Counted from the first letter of the stretch, positions 45,743 through 54,902 are shown. The stretch is 64,000 nt of DNA from an uncultured Paraburkholderia sp. (GCA_940746715.1 CALNWN010000007.1:215459-279458), one strand, 5' to 3'. Numbers and translations are program-made. Notes: generated from the letters alone by a model not told the origin.

Positions 45743-46563
45743 ATGAAAATCTGTTTGTCCCGATGCGCCGGGCAGCTGTTCCCGATGCTGCTCGCGTTGT
45801 CGTTGGCTCCGCTGTGCGCCTGCTCACTGTTGGCGCAGAGCGCGCCGTTGCGTGAAGCCCCGGCCAGCACGGCGCCGGATCCTATCGCTGCGTGGGCGGC
45901 CGGGCGTGCGCTGGCAGCACAGGGCGAGGCTGCGGTGGCCGCGGGGTTCTATCGCGTGAATCCGGGCGATACGCTGACGGCGATTGCGCGGGAGTTCGGC
46001 CACGACGCTTCGGCGATTGCGCAGTGGAACCATCTTTCGGCCGATGGCGCGTTGCGCGCCGGACAGATCGTGCGCGTCGGGCCGCCCGCGGCCAGTTCGG
46101 GCGACCAGGTTGTGGCGAATGCGCACACGGCCTCAGGTTCGGATAAACGTGCAGACAAAAGCGCGGATGCCGCGTCAGCGAACACTGCCGATGCCAAAGC
46201 GCGGCTCATGTGGCCGGTCGGCGGCACGGTGAAACAGGCCTTCGTGGCCGGCAAGACCAAAGGCATCACGCTTGCCGTGCACCCCGGCGAGCAGATCAAG
46301 GCGGCAGCGAGGGCAGGGTTGTCTATGCGGGCGGCGGCATCACGGCTTATGGCCGGCTCGTCATCATCAAGCACGACGCGCACTTGCTGACCGCTTATGG
46401 CAACAACCGCACGCTGCTCGTCAAGGAAGGCACGCCCGTCAAAAAAGGGCAGGCGATTGCCGAAGCTCCCGCGGACGCAGCCGGCGATGCCTTCATACGT
46501 TTCGAAGTGCGCGAGGACGGCAAGGCCGTCGATCCGCTCATCTATCTTCCCAGGCGCCATTAA
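45743..46563 (+). pseudogene. NlpD-like LysM/M23 peptidase-family lipoprotein, one frameshift
   Basis: From the ATG at 45743: signal/lipobox region LALSLAPLCACSLLAQ, then a LysM domain GFYRVNPGDTLTAIAREFGH and NHLSADGALRAGQIVRV, a spacer, and the start of the LytM/M23 fold LMWPVGGTVKQAFVAGKTKG. A missing base near 46310 breaks IKAAAS|EGRVVYAGGGITAYGR; the correct frame then runs LVIIKHDAHLLTAYGNNRTL to LIYLPRRH and TAA at 46561-46563. In EnvC/NlpD-type proteins the M23 domain lacks catalytic His and activates amidases for daughter-cell separation, which fits here. The break removes the C-terminal half of the domain. Confidence 0.83.
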
Positions 46564-46633
46564 GATGGCGCCTGGTTCCCCGAACTGAACCCTGCGCGAT
46601 GCGCCGCGCTGCCCGTGCAGCCCGGCGCGCGCG

Positions 46634-47280
46634 ATGACGCTTATGAATTTTCATTTTTGCCGCGTTTCAAGCGGCCGTCTTTCAGCGACGCTTGCGTCGC
46701 TAGGCGTGGCACTCGCGCTTGCCGGCTGCGCTCAATCCGGTGTCGATGCGGGCCTGCCAGGCGCTGGGCCGACAGCCGCGCATATGCGGCGAGGCGCACC
46801 GCGTTCTCCATTGCAGTACGGCGATGGCGCGAACGCAGACGCCGCGGCGGCGCCGCTCTCATCGGCTACCGAGCCGCGCAATGACACACCATTCACGAAC
46901 GACGATGCAACAGTCGCTGCGGCTTGTGCCTGCGGCAAGGGCTTTCAGCAAACCGGCTTCGCTTCGTGGTACGGCAAGATTTTTCAGGGTCGCCGCACCG
47001 CGAGCGGCGAACGCTACGACATGCATGCATTGACGGCAGCGCACCGCACCTTGCCCTTAGGCGCCTGTGTGCGTGTGACGTCGCTGGTCCGCACACGTTC
47101 TGTCGTCGTGCGTATCAACGACAGAGGGCCATTCGTGCGCGGACGGATCATCGATCTCTCGTACGCCGCCGCGGAGGCCTCGGCGTTCGCCGGGCCGGCA
47201 GCGCACAGGTCAAGCTCGAGCACGTCGCGCCCGTGCGCGGCGCGGATGGCGTGCGCCGCTGCATGGATCTGCCGGCCTGA
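46634..47280 (+). pseudogene. rlpA: RlpA-like septal lipoprotein (lytic transglycosylase), frameshift near the end
   Basis: The ATG at 46634 starts a lipoprotein ([16 protein letters not shown]). After a low-complexity spacer the double-psi barrel is clear: [40 protein letters not shown] and [21 protein letters not shown] missing base near 47180 breaks [26 protein letters not shown]; the correct frame ends [13 protein letters not shown] at 47278-47280. RlpA cleaves glycan strands lacking stem peptides. The catalytic Glu/Asp region lies before the break, so partial function is possible. A continuing open frame to 47293 is the shifted product. Confidence 0.84.
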
Positions 47281-47487
47281 CATCGCGCTTTAACAATCAA
47301 TGCGGCGCGGTTTCACCCCGCTTACGCGCGACTAACAAGAGCCTGTGATTCGCCACCCGTGCCGCGGCGCGACTGTAACAAATCGTCGCGTGTGTAAAGC
47401 GCGCTGCTTTTGAAGCCTTTAGTCGCAACTTTTCGGCGCCGCATGGAGCGCCGCTCGACAGCGGCAGGGCGCTAAGGGCTGCGTAAT

Positions 47488-47523
47488 AACTACCGCCCGA
47501 ACTACCGCCCGAACTACCGCCCG
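47488..47523. repeat. Three tandem copies of a 12-bp unit
   Basis: AACTACCGCCCG repeated exactly three times in a gene-free stretch (47281-47700). No associated gene; a small minisatellite. Confidence 0.85.
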
Positions 47524-47626
47524 CGTCGTTACAAAAGCAGTTCTTTCATCTTGAGGAAGATTTTCGTAGCAGTTATTTTTGTCCACTCGTGTGGGCAGCC
47601 CCCGCGAGCGTGTGGTGTTTTTGAAG

Positions 47627-47662
47627 CGGCGTCGTCCCACGCGGGAACGACGCCGTTCTTTT
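47627..47662 (+). terminator. Rho-independent terminator candidate
   Basis: Stem CGGCGTCGT (47627-47635) with ACGACGCCG (47647-47655), inner CCC/GGG pairs with one bulged A, loop ACGC, followed by TTCTTTT (47656-47662). It points along the + strand and could end transcription from the rlpA region, though it is 350 nt downstream. Confidence 0.6.
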
Positions 47663-47699
47663 ATGTGGGAACGCGAGGAGCGCGGTCAAGCTGCTCAGG

Positions 47700-48554
47700 C
47701 AGCCCCGGTTCCGCGGCTCGCCGCAGCGTGCGGCGCCTTGTGCGGCTGCTCGATTCGCCGATAGGCGGCCTCGGCGAGGACCCACGCAAACCCGGATCAG
47801 CGCCGCGGCCACGACGCTCAGATAGCGCCCGCCAATGGACTGCAGCACCACGCCGCCGAGCAACCCCGAGCAGGCGAGCCCGATATACGTGGCTGTATTG
47901 TTGAGCGCAAGCAGCAACGGCGCGACATGCGGCGACAATTGCACGAGCCGGTGCTGCTGCGGAACGATGAGGCCCCAGCCGCTCCCGCAAGCGGATCGAT
48001 TGCGGTTGCGCGACCGACGGCAGCATCGTCCACACACAGATCATCGCTACGAGTCCGAGCAGGGTGACGAACCAGAGCGTGGTTCTCCAACTGCCGAATC
48101 CGCCGATAAACGTGCCGATGGGCGAACCGAGCGCCGTGGCGCCCGTCAGGCCGGCCGTCACCGTGGCCAGCGCGCGGCCGCGTCGCTCGGGTGTCGCGAG
48201 CGCCGAGGCAACACCCAATGCAGTGGGCGAAAAGAGGGCCGCGCCAAAGCCCGCGAGCGCCCGGGCGAAGAGAACCCAGTGGAGCGCGGTAGCCATTGCG
48301 CTGATCGCATTGCCGACCACGAAAATGCTCAGCGCGGCGACCAGCAACAGCTTGCGCGGCCATGCGCCGGCGGTGGCCGCCATGACCGGCGCGGCCGCCG
48401 CGTAGGTCAACGCATAAAACGTCAACATCAGGCCGGCCGCGCTGACGGAAGTGTGCAGCGATGCCGCGACGCCCGGGAGAATGCCGGCGACCACGAAATT
48501 GTCGGTGCCCATTGCAAACATGCCCAGCGCGAGTATCAGTAATCGACGGTCCAT
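47700..48554 (-). pseudogene. MFS drug/sugar efflux transporter (DHA1), internally deleted
   Basis: The ATG at 48554 begins MDRRLLILALGMFAMGTDNF and VVAGILPGVAASL, a DHA1-family start; helices continue FYALTYAAAAPVMAATAGAW, VLFARALAGFGAALFSPTAL and GSPIGTFIGGFGSWRTTLWF. After SIRLRERL (near 47975) the frame loses homology. In another frame QQHRLVQLSPHVAPLLLALN and NTATYIGLACSGLLGGVVLQ gives the last helices. About 100 residues (helices 7-10) between these points are missing, so an out-of-frame deletion destroyed the gene. A longer start at 48650 is open but improbable. Confidence 0.83.
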
Positions 48555-48727
48555 GAGGTTGTCTACCAGCGAGTTGAGTTCCAATGCAAGGCGGCAGCCG
48601 TGCGCAAGCCGCCTCGCTCCTGCAGGCGCCGGCTTGCCGACGCGATTCATGGGCCAAGCATAGCGTTCGTTGACCGCGTCTCAAATGTCGTATATACTCA
48701 TAATTCAGGACATGGCTGGAGTCCCGC

Positions 48728-49498
48728 ATGCACAGTATCGGTTTTGTCGTCTTCCCCAATTTCTATTTGATGGGCTTCGCGGCGGTCACCGCGTTCGAGG
48801 TGGCCAACGGCGTGCTGGAGGAGCCGGCGTACGAAGTGACGATCCTCTCGGAGAACGGCGGGCTGGTGATGTCGTCGGCGGGCATTCGCGTCGAGACGCA
48901 GCCGTTCGGCGACGCCACCTTCGATACGGTGATGTTCGGCTCGGGCGTCGACATCGACCTGCGCTCGCCAGCATTGACGGACTTCGTCAGGCGCTCGCTC
49001 GAAACCTCGCGGCGGATCGCGGCGCCTTGCACGGGCGCGTTCGTGATCGCCGAAGCGGGCGCGCTCGACGGCCGGCGCGCCACGACTCATTGGCGGTTCG
49101 CGAACGATCTGCAGCGCCGTTTTCCGAAGATCGCCGTCGAAGAAGACCAGATCTTTATCGTCGACGGGCCGATCTGGACGTCCGCGGGCATGACGGCCAC
49201 CATCGACATGGCGCTTGCGATGATCGAGAAAGACCATGGCCAGGACGTGTCGCGCACGGTGGCGCGCAAGCTCGTGGTTTATCACCGGCGCGCGGGCGCG
49301 CAGTCGCAGTTTTCGACCTTGCTCGACCTCGACCCGAAGTCCGACCGGATCCAGAAAGCGATCGACCACGCGAACGCCAATCTGCGCAACGCGTTGACCG
49401 TGGAGGAGCTCGCCGACGTCGCCGGCTTGAGCCCGCGTCAGTTCAGCCGGGCGTTCAGCGCCGAGACGGGGCAGTCGCCCGCGAAAGCCGTCGAGCAC
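48728..49498 (+). pseudogene. GlxA-type AraC regulator, C-terminus lost by fusion
   Basis: Reads MHSIGFVVFPNFYLMGFAAV, the DJ-1/PfpI domain with RRIAAPCTGAFVIAEAGALD, and the first AraC helix-turn-helix ALTVEELADVAGLSPRQFSR with AFSAETGQSPAKAVEH. After residue 257 the sequence departs; the second helix-turn-helix (normally about 60 more residues) is gone and DNA of an alpha/beta hydrolase begins. It is divergent from the MFS relic. With only one of two recognition helices, DNA binding is doubtful. Confidence 0.83.
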
Positions 49499-49499
49499 T

Positions 49500-49858
49500 T
49501 TGGCGCATCCGCAACGCACGCTGAGCGTCGCGGCGCTCAACGCGGTGTACGCCCGCACGCCCGCACAACGTGAAGCGGTGATGTCTCGCGCGGCCTCGCT
49601 CGGCGAGGCGGCACAGGAAGCGGGCGTGGACGCCACGCTCTCGCGCTGGTTCGGCGACCCGGTTCCCGGGCACCTGAAGCAAGCGGCGCAAGCGGTGCGC
49701 GCGCTGCTGCTTTCCGTCGATCCGCTCGGCTACGCGCGCACTTACCGCCTGTTCGCCGCTTCGGACGACGCGCATGTCGGCCGGCTCGCCAATCTGGCCG
49801 TGCCCGCGCTCTTCCTGACAGGCGAGTGCGATCCGAATTCGAGCCCGGCGATGTCGCG
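49500..49858 (+). pseudogene. Alpha/beta hydrolase, internal fragment
   Basis: The + frame from 49500 reads TLSVAALNAVYARTPAQREA, SLGEAAQEAGVDATLSRWFG, LLSVDPLGYARTYRLFAASD and LANLAVPALFLTGECDPNSS before ending in the kinase fragment. This is the lid and the acid-bearing strand (LFLTGECDPN) of an enol-lactonase-like hydrolase. The nucleophile Ser and the catalytic His are both missing. It is the middle piece of a three-gene tandem fusion. Confidence 0.75.
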
Positions 49859-50474
49859 CGCGGCGTGCTCGAGCGCATCGAACGTTATGCGCAACGCGCG
49901 CTGACGCTCGCCGACGACTTCGTGCAGCTTGCGCGCGCCGAATCGCAAACCTATCTGCTGGAGCCCGTGAATCTCGCCGAGTTGATGATCGACGCAAGCG
50001 ACGAAGTCTGGCCGCAGGCGCACGCGAAGCGCATCGCGCTGGACACCGCAACGGACAGCCACGACAGCGGTGATGACGCGCGCACTCGTCAACATTCTGA
50101 ATAACGCGGTCAAGTACAGCCCGCCGGATACGCGCATCGCCTGCGAGCTGTCGCTGGCGAAGCCCGCAGGCGCCGCCGCTGCGCGCAGCGCAGCAAGACG
50201 CATAGCGTGCACGATTCGCGACGAAGGCTATGGCATTCCGGAAGAGCAGCAGGCGGACCTCTTCGAGCGCTTCAGGCGATTTCACGAAACCGAGCGGCCG
50301 GAAGTGGGCGGAGCCGGCCTCGGCATGGCCTTCGTGAAGACCGTCGTGACCCGCCATGGCGGCGAAGTGCAAGTGATCAGCGCACCGGGCCGCGGCACGG
50401 CGGTGACGATCTACCTGCCGGTACTCGACGAGGAACCGTCGGGCCAGCCCGCGAGCCCTCTTCATGATGCTTGA
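49859..50474 (+). pseudogene. Sensor histidine kinase, 3' fragment with frameshift
   Basis: After VARGVLERIERYAQRALTLA the frame reads DDFVQLARAESQTYLLEPVN and LAELMIDASDEVWPQAHAKR, the end of a dimerisation/His-phosphotransfer helix pair and the lead into the ATPase. A one-base gain near 50075 shifts to MTRALVNILNNAVKYSPPDT (N box), IRDEGYGIPEEQQADLFERF (G1/F boxes) and GGAGLGMAFVKTVVTRHGGE (G2 box) to TGA at 50472-50474. The sensor domain and the phospho-accepting His are absent. Confidence 0.82.
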
Positions 50475-50505
50475 GCACGCAACGTATCGAAGCGAGGAAT
50501 GAACA

Positions 50506-51123
50506 GTGAAATCGGCGAAATCGGTGAATGCGATCCTGATCTGTGCGGCGCTTGCGGCGGCGACTCTCACCGGCTGCACGGGTCTTCACGCCGACGTGCA
50601 TGCCGCCACGCCCGCGACCGCGTTGCCGGGCGAGCGGACGTATTCCTTCGCGCGCATGCCGACGCAAGGCGCGAGCAGCGACCATGCGCAGTTCGAAACC
50701 GCACTGCGCGACGAATTGGCGAAACAGGGCTTTGCGGATACGGCCGACCGTCCCGCGCATTACGTGCTGTCGGTCGGATACGAAACACGCCTCGCGGAGA
50801 TCGGCGTGGGCCGCAGCGACTGCACGGCAGGCGATTGCGGCCGACAGAGCGGTGCCCCGTTCTCGCTGTTCGGAGCACGCGCCTATCATCGGCATACGCT
50901 GACGCTGCGCTTTTTCGAGCGCGTGAGCGGACGCGAAATCTACAAGGTCAGCGCGGCGAGCACCGACCGCGACCCCGATCCACTGCAGGCCGCGCCCGCG
51001 TTGATCAAAAGCGCGCTGGCGCAGTTTCCCTTCCAGGCGCCCGCCGACTGGCGCGTCAAACTGCGTATGGACGAAGCGCGCGGCGTCCCCGACGTGGTCT
51101 CAGTCCAGCCGCTCGACAGATAG
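50506..51123 (+). CDS. DUF4136-type lipoprotein
   Basis: A 205-residue intact protein from the GTG at 50506, with GAGGAA upstream. The signal and lipobox are ILICAALAAATLTGCTGL. The mature part reads ALPGERTYSFARMPTQGASS and AQFETALRDELAKQGFADTA, HYVLSVGYETRLAEIGVGRS, HRHTLTLRFFERVSGREIYK, a pattern of the DUF4136 family (outer-membrane-associated lipoproteins of unknown role). The two internal cysteines (DCTAGDCG) could form a disulfide. Its stop lies inside a palindrome shared with bluB, and both proteins end in PLDR. Confidence 0.82.
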   Translation: MKSAKSVNAILICAALAAATLTGCTGLHADVHAATPATALPGERTYSFARMPTQGASSDHAQFETALRDELAKQGFADTADRPAHYVLSVGYETRLAEIGVGRSDCTAGDCGRQSGAPFSLFGARAYHRHTLTLRFFERVSGREIYKVSAASTDRDPDPLQAAPALIKSALAQFPFQAPADWRVKLRMDEARGVPDVVSVQPLDR

Positions 51124-51151
51124 CGCCGCAGCGGCGCTATCTGTCGAGCGG
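51109..51151. terminator. Bidirectional terminator palindrome shared by two convergent genes
   Basis: Arms 51109-51129 and 51131-51151 are exact 21-base reverse complements around a single A (51130). It contains the last codons and the TAG stops of both the DUF4136 gene (+, ending 51123) and bluB (-, ending 51137), so the codons PLD R and stop are spelled on each strand. No long T-run follows on either side. Confidence 0.75.
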
Positions 51152-51784
51152 CCAGCGGTTCTCGAACACGCAATCGGCGAGCGGCATGCGCTCGGCCCAG
51201 CGTTCGGTTTGCAGCATCGGCTCGCTATAGAACTCGTCGACATGGCCAAGGCACAGTATGGCGACGGGCCGCGCGCCTTCCGGCATATGCAGGAGCCGCC
51301 GCACCGACTCCACGTCGAAGAGCGACACCCAGCCCATGCCGAGGCCTTCGGCGAGCGCCGCGAGCCACATGTTCTGGATCGCGCAGGCCACTGACGCGAG
51401 GTCCATCTCCGGCAACGTGCGGCGGCCGAAAATGTGCCGCTCGCGGCCGTCCATCAGCGCCATCACGAGCAGTTCGCCGCATTCCAGCATGCCTTCCACT
51501 TTGAGCTTCATGAACGCTTCGCGGCGTTGGCCGAGCGCGTCGGCGGTGGCAAGCCGTTCGCTTTCGACGGTTGCATGCAGCGCCGCGCGCAACGCGGGAT
51601 CGGTGATGCGCGCAATCCGCCACGGCTGCATGAAGCCCACGCTCGGCGCGTGATGCGCGGCATCCAGAAGGCGCTGCAAGACGGCGGCATCGACGGGATC
51701 GCGCACGAAGTGGCGCATGTCGCGGCGTTCGTAGATGGCGCGATAGACCGCGTCGCGGTCCGCGTCGTTAAAAGGCTTCGCCAT
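51137..51784 (-). CDS. bluB: 5,6-dimethylbenzimidazole synthase
   Basis: A 215-residue flavin destructase that cannibalises FMN to give the lower ligand of cobalamin. Start ATG at 51784, overlapping the cobB stop by 17 nt. Nitroreductase-like motifs: FNDADRDAVYRAIYERRDMR, HAPSVGFMQPWRIARI, the LECGELLVMALMDGRERHIF block, EMDLASVACAIQNMWLAALA and GLGMGWVSLFD, with the C-terminal YSEPMLQTERWAERMPLADC typical of BluB rather than of general nitroreductases. The placement after cobA-cobE-cobO-cobB confirms the role. Intact. Confidence 0.95.
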   Translation of the reverse strand: MAKPFNDADRDAVYRAIYERRDMRHFVRDPVDAAVLQRLLDAAHHAPSVGFMQPWRIARITDPALRAALHATVESERLATADALGQRREAFMKLKVEGMLECGELLVMALMDGRERHIFGRRTLPEMDLASVACAIQNMWLAALAEGLGMGWVSLFDVESVRRLLHMPEGARPVAILCLGHVDEFYSEPMLQTERWAERMPLADCVFENRWPLDR

Positions 51785-53066
51785 TGAAGAGAGCGGCCGC
51801 GAAGGCCGGGTTGGAGGGCCAGTAAGCATGCATGTAGGTCGCGACAATCGGGCCGACGCGGTAGAGCGCCTCGCCGGGTGCAGTGTCTTGAGGCCGCGTG
51901 GCCGAGCGCAGCGGCGCGAGATCGGTGCTGACCTTCGAGTAATGAAACGTATGGCCGGTCATGACGCCATGCAGGCCGTCAATCTGCTGCATGCCGAGCG
52001 CGGTAAAGCGCGTTTGCATCGTCGCGTGGCCGGGCAGCAGGCCGAGCATCGGCGTGCTTACGCCTTGTGTGTCGGTGAGCCGATCGAGCAGATACAGCAT
52101 GCCGCCGCATTCGGCGACGAGCGGTTTGCCGGCCGCCGCGTGCGCGCGAACCGCCGCCGCGCTGTTGGCGTTTGTGGCAAGCGTCGCGGCGTGCAGTTCC
52201 GGGTAGCCGCCGGGCAGGTAGAGCGCGTCGGTGGCGGCTGGCAATGCTTCATCGGCGAGCGGCGAGAAGTAGTGCACGCGCGCGCCGAGCGCTTCGAGCA
52301 GCGCGACGTTGGCCGGATAGATGAAGGAAAACGCGGCGTCGCGCGCAATGGCGATGCTCTTGCCCTGCAGAAGACAAGGCAGCGCCAGCGGCGTGGGCGC
52401 GCCGAATTCGACGGTGGGCGGCAAATCGGCCAGCGCAGTGTTGGCAAGGGCATCGGCGGCGCACTCCAGACGCGCATCCAGATCGTCGATTTCCGCGGCC
52501 TGATGCAAGCCGAGGTGGCGGTCGGGCAACTCGATCTGGCTAGCGGCGGCAATGTATCCGCACCAGCGCATGCCGGGCGGCAACGCTTCTTCCAGCATCT
52601 GCGCGTGGCGTGCCGAGCCGACGCGGTTGGCAAGCACGCCATAAAACGGCACCTGCGGTCTGAAGCGCGCGAGTCCGAAAGCCACTGCGCCGAAAGTCTG
52701 CGCCATCGCCTTCGCTGAAATGACGGTGAGTACCGGCACGCCGAAGGCGCTCGCGAGATCCGCGCTGCTCGGCGTGCCGTCGAACAGACCCATGACGCCT
52801 TCGATCAGGATCAGATCCGCCTCGGCCGCCGCTTCGGCGAGCAGATGGCGGCAGGCGTCGTGGCCAACCATCCATAGATCGAGCGACAGCACGGGCGCGC
52901 CGCTTGCCCGCGCGAGAATCATCGGATCGAGGAAGTCGGGGCCGGTCTTGAAGACCCGGACCCGCCGCCCGAGCCGCCGATGGTAGCGCGCGAGCCCCGC
53001 CGTGATCGTCGTCTTGCCTTGGCCCGACGCGGGCGCGCTGATGAAAAGCGCGGGGCAGGCGGCCAC
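51768..53066 (-). CDS. cobB: Cobyrinate a,c-diamide synthase
   Basis: A 432-residue amidotransferase. Start GTG at 53066, 2 nt after the cobO stop. The N-terminal dethiobiotin-synthetase-like ATPase has the P-loop SAPASGQGKTTITAGL and LILIEGVMGLFDGTPSSADL; the C-terminal class I glutaminase has the nucleophile Cys in PLVAECGGMLYLLDRL and His in GVMTGHTFHYSKVSTD. It amidates the a and c side chains of cobyrinate (or hydrogenobyrinate in the aerobic route). The next gene is bluB with overlapping ends. Intact, normal length for proteobacteria. Confidence 0.96.
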   Translation of the reverse strand: MAACPALFISAPASGQGKTTITAGLARYHRRLGRRVRVFKTGPDFLDPMILARASGAPVLSLDLWMVGHDACRHLLAEAAAEADLILIEGVMGLFDGTPSSADLASAFGVPVLTVISAKAMAQTFGAVAFGLARFRPQVPFYGVLANRVGSARHAQMLEEALPPGMRWCGYIAAASQIELPDRHLGLHQAAEIDDLDARLECAADALANTALADLPPTVEFGAPTPLALPCLLQGKSIAIARDAAFSFIYPANVALLEALGARVHYFSPLADEALPAATDALYLPGGYPELHAATLATNANSAAAVRAHAAAGKPLVAECGGMLYLLDRLTDTQGVSTPMLGLLPGHATMQTRFTALGMQQIDGLHGVMTGHTFHYSKVSTDLAPLRSATRPQDTAPGEALYRVGPIVATYMHAYWPSNPAFAAALFNGEAF

Positions 53067-53068
53067 GT

Positions 53069-53671
53069 TCAGAACTCCACGCCGCGCTGCGCCTTCACGC
53101 CTTGCTCGCGATACGGGTGCTTGACGATGCGCATTTCGGTGACGAGGTGGGCGGCTTCGACGAGCGCGTCCGGCGCGTGACGGCCTGTGACGACCACATG
53201 CAGCATCTGCGGACGTGCGTTGATGACGGACAGCACTTCGTCGAGCGGCAGATACTCGTACTTGAGGACGGTGTTCAGCTCGTCGAGGATCACCATCTGA
53301 TAGTCGCCGCTTTCGATCATCCGTCGCGCTTCGTCCCAGCCCTTGCGCGCGGTCGCCATGTCGGCCTCGCGGTTCTGCGTGTTCCAGGTGTAGCCGTCGC
53401 CCATCGTCACGAAGTCACAATTGGCAATGGCGCCGAGAAAGTCGCGCTCCGACGTATGCAGCGCACCTTTGATGAACTGCACCACACCAAGGCGCATGCC
53501 GTGGCCGAGCACGCGCACGGCCATACCGAAGGCGGCGGTCGTCTTGCCCTTGCCCGTGCCGGTGTTGACGATCAGCAGGCCCTTTTCGACGGTGGCCGCG
53601 GCCTGCTTCTTTTCGTGGCCTTCGCGCCGGCGTTCGGTCATGCGTTGATGCGATTCGGGGTCGGTCTTCAT
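53069..53671 (-). CDS. cobO: Cob(I)yrinic acid a,c-diamide adenosyltransferase
   Basis: A 200-residue CobA/CobO-type adenosyltransferase (the E. coli BtuR family). ATG at 53671, overlapping the cobE stop (ATGA). P-loop LLIVNTGTGKGKTTAAFGMA, then VVQFIKGALHTSERDFL, DYQMVILDELNTVLKYEYLP and VVVTGRHAPDALVEAAHLVT. It transfers adenosyl from ATP to the corrinoid cobalt. The N-terminal extension (about 1-30, basic and polar) is usual for CobO. Intact. Confidence 0.96.
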   Translation of the reverse strand: MKTDPESHQRMTERRREGHEKKQAAATVEKGLLIVNTGTGKGKTTAAFGMAVRVLGHGMRLGVVQFIKGALHTSERDFLGAIANCDFVTMGDGYTWNTQNREADMATARKGWDEARRMIESGDYQMVILDELNTVLKYEYLPLDEVLSVINARPQMLHVVVTGRHAPDALVEAAHLVTEMRIVKHPYREQGVKAQRGVEF

Positions 53672-54111
53672 GGAAGGTCCTGTTGAGTAGAGGTCGCGCT
53701 GTCTGCACGCGCGGGTTCGGTCGATGCAATCGCCACGGTCACACCCGCGTGAACGGATTTGCGAGCGACGAGATGGGGAGTGCCGGTGGCGCAACGGGTC
53801 TTTGCGTGAAGCGACGCGCCAAGCAACGCGCACGGTTCGCAGACGCCTTCGACACCGAGATGCTCGCGGGTCGCCGCCGAGGGCTCGGCCAGATGAACCG
53901 CGGCAATCTGCTCGCGCGTAAACAGTTTCAGCGGCAAGGCGTGGCATGCGCAGAAGGCGAGCAAGCCGGATTCTTGCGCTTTGGTTTCGATCGAGGCGAC
54001 GGTCGCAATGTGTTCGAATGCCCGGGAGCCGAGCGCCGCGCGCACAGCCGCTTCGATTTCTTCCGCCGATGTATGCAGGCGGCAGCCGATGCCTACGCTC
54101 AGCGTTTTCAT
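53668..54111 (-). CDS. cobE: CobE/CbiG C-terminal domain-like cobalamin biosynthesis protein
   Basis: A 147-residue protein starting MKTLSVGIGCRLHTSAEEIE at 54111, overlapping the cobA stop (ATGA). SVGIGCR and the later KAQESGLLAFCACHALPLKL with REQIAAVHLAEPSAATREHL are the hallmark of the CbiG C-terminal/CobE family. In the aerobic pathway CobE is needed for efficient corrin synthesis, although its catalytic role is not clear. It ends GVTVAIASTEPAR and a Ser/Thr-rich tail. Intact and translationally coupled on both sides. Confidence 0.9.
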   Translation of the reverse strand: MKTLSVGIGCRLHTSAEEIEAAVRAALGSRAFEHIATVASIETKAQESGLLAFCACHALPLKLFTREQIAAVHLAEPSAATREHLGVEGVCEPCALLGASLHAKTRCATGTPHLVARKSVHAGVTVAIASTEPARADSATSTQQDLP

Positions 54112-54902
54112 TTCGCGTTCGGCGAGGCGGCGGTTTCCGGTGCATAGGGCGCATCGGGCGCATCCGCCGAATTCGCCGCGGCGGCACGCGCAAGCGCAAG
54201 CGAGGCCACGCCGCCGATCACCACGATGGCGGGCGAGCCGAGTCCCGCGCGCGTGACCGCATCGGCGAATTCACCGAGGGTGGCAAGCGCATGCCGTTGC
54301 TCCGGCCGGGTCGCCGATTCGATCGCCGCGCACGGCGTGGCGGCGGACATGCCTGCCGCCAGCAACGCGCCGACGATGTCATTGAGCCGCCGCATGCCCA
54401 TATAGATCACGAGCGTCATGCGTGTGGCGGCGAGCGCGGCCCAATCCGGCTCGCTCGTGCCCGCGCCGTGGCCGGTCACGAACACCACGCCTTGCGCATG
54501 ATCGCGGTGCGTAACCGGAATACCGATTGCCGCAGGCGCCGCGATTCCCGCTGTAATGCCGCTGACGATTTCCACTTCGATGCCCACGGCATGCAGTGCC
54601 TGCTGCTCCTCGCCGCCCCGGCCAAACACGAACGGATCGCCGCCCTTCAGGCGCGCGACGCTGCGCCCGGCGTTCAGGTGCGCGAGCATCTGCGCGACGA
54701 TGCCTTCCTGCGGCGTGGACGGATGACCGCCGCGCTTGCCGACATGGACGATGCAGGCATCGGCGCGCGCGAATTGCAGTACGTCCGGGTTCACCAGATC
54801 GTCGACGAGAATCACGTCGGCTTGCGCAAGGGCGCGCGTTGCCTTCAGCGTCATCAGTTCGACGTCGCCGGGGCCCGCGCCGATCAACCATGCGCGCTTC
54901 AT
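54108..54902 (-). CDS. cobA: Uroporphyrinogen-III C-methyltransferase
   Basis: A 264-residue SAM-dependent methyltransferase (ATG at 54902). Motifs: AWLIGAGPGDVELMTLKATR, VLVDDLVNPDVLQFARAD, the GKRGGHPSTPQ block, RLKGGDPFVFGRGGEE (SAM binding), IEVEIVSGITAGIAAPAAIG and TLVIYMGMRRL. It methylates uroporphyrinogen III at C2 and C7 to precorrin-2, committing to corrin or siroheme. First gene of the minus cobalamin operon, which is headed by the riboswitch at 55150-55375. Between the riboswitch and the ATG (54903-55149) I see no convincing gene. Other corrin-ring genes must lie elsewhere. Confidence 0.95.
   Translation of the reverse strand: MKRAWLIGAGPGDVELMTLKATRALAQADVILVDDLVNPDVLQFARADACIVHVGKRGGHPSTPQEGIVAQMLAHLNAGRSVARLKGGDPFVFGRGGEEQQALHAVGIEVEIVSGITAGIAAPAAIGIPVTHRDHAQGVVFVTGHGAGTSEPDWAALAATRMTLVIYMGMRRLNDIVGALLAAGMSAATPCAAIESATRPEQRHALATLGEFADAVTRAGLGSPAIVVIGGVASLALARAAAANSADAPDAPYAPETAASPNAK

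Noticed and set aside
47488..47523. Short tandem repeats as a CRISPR-like array
   Set aside because: Units are 12 bp, contiguous without spacers, only three copies, and no cas genes are present.
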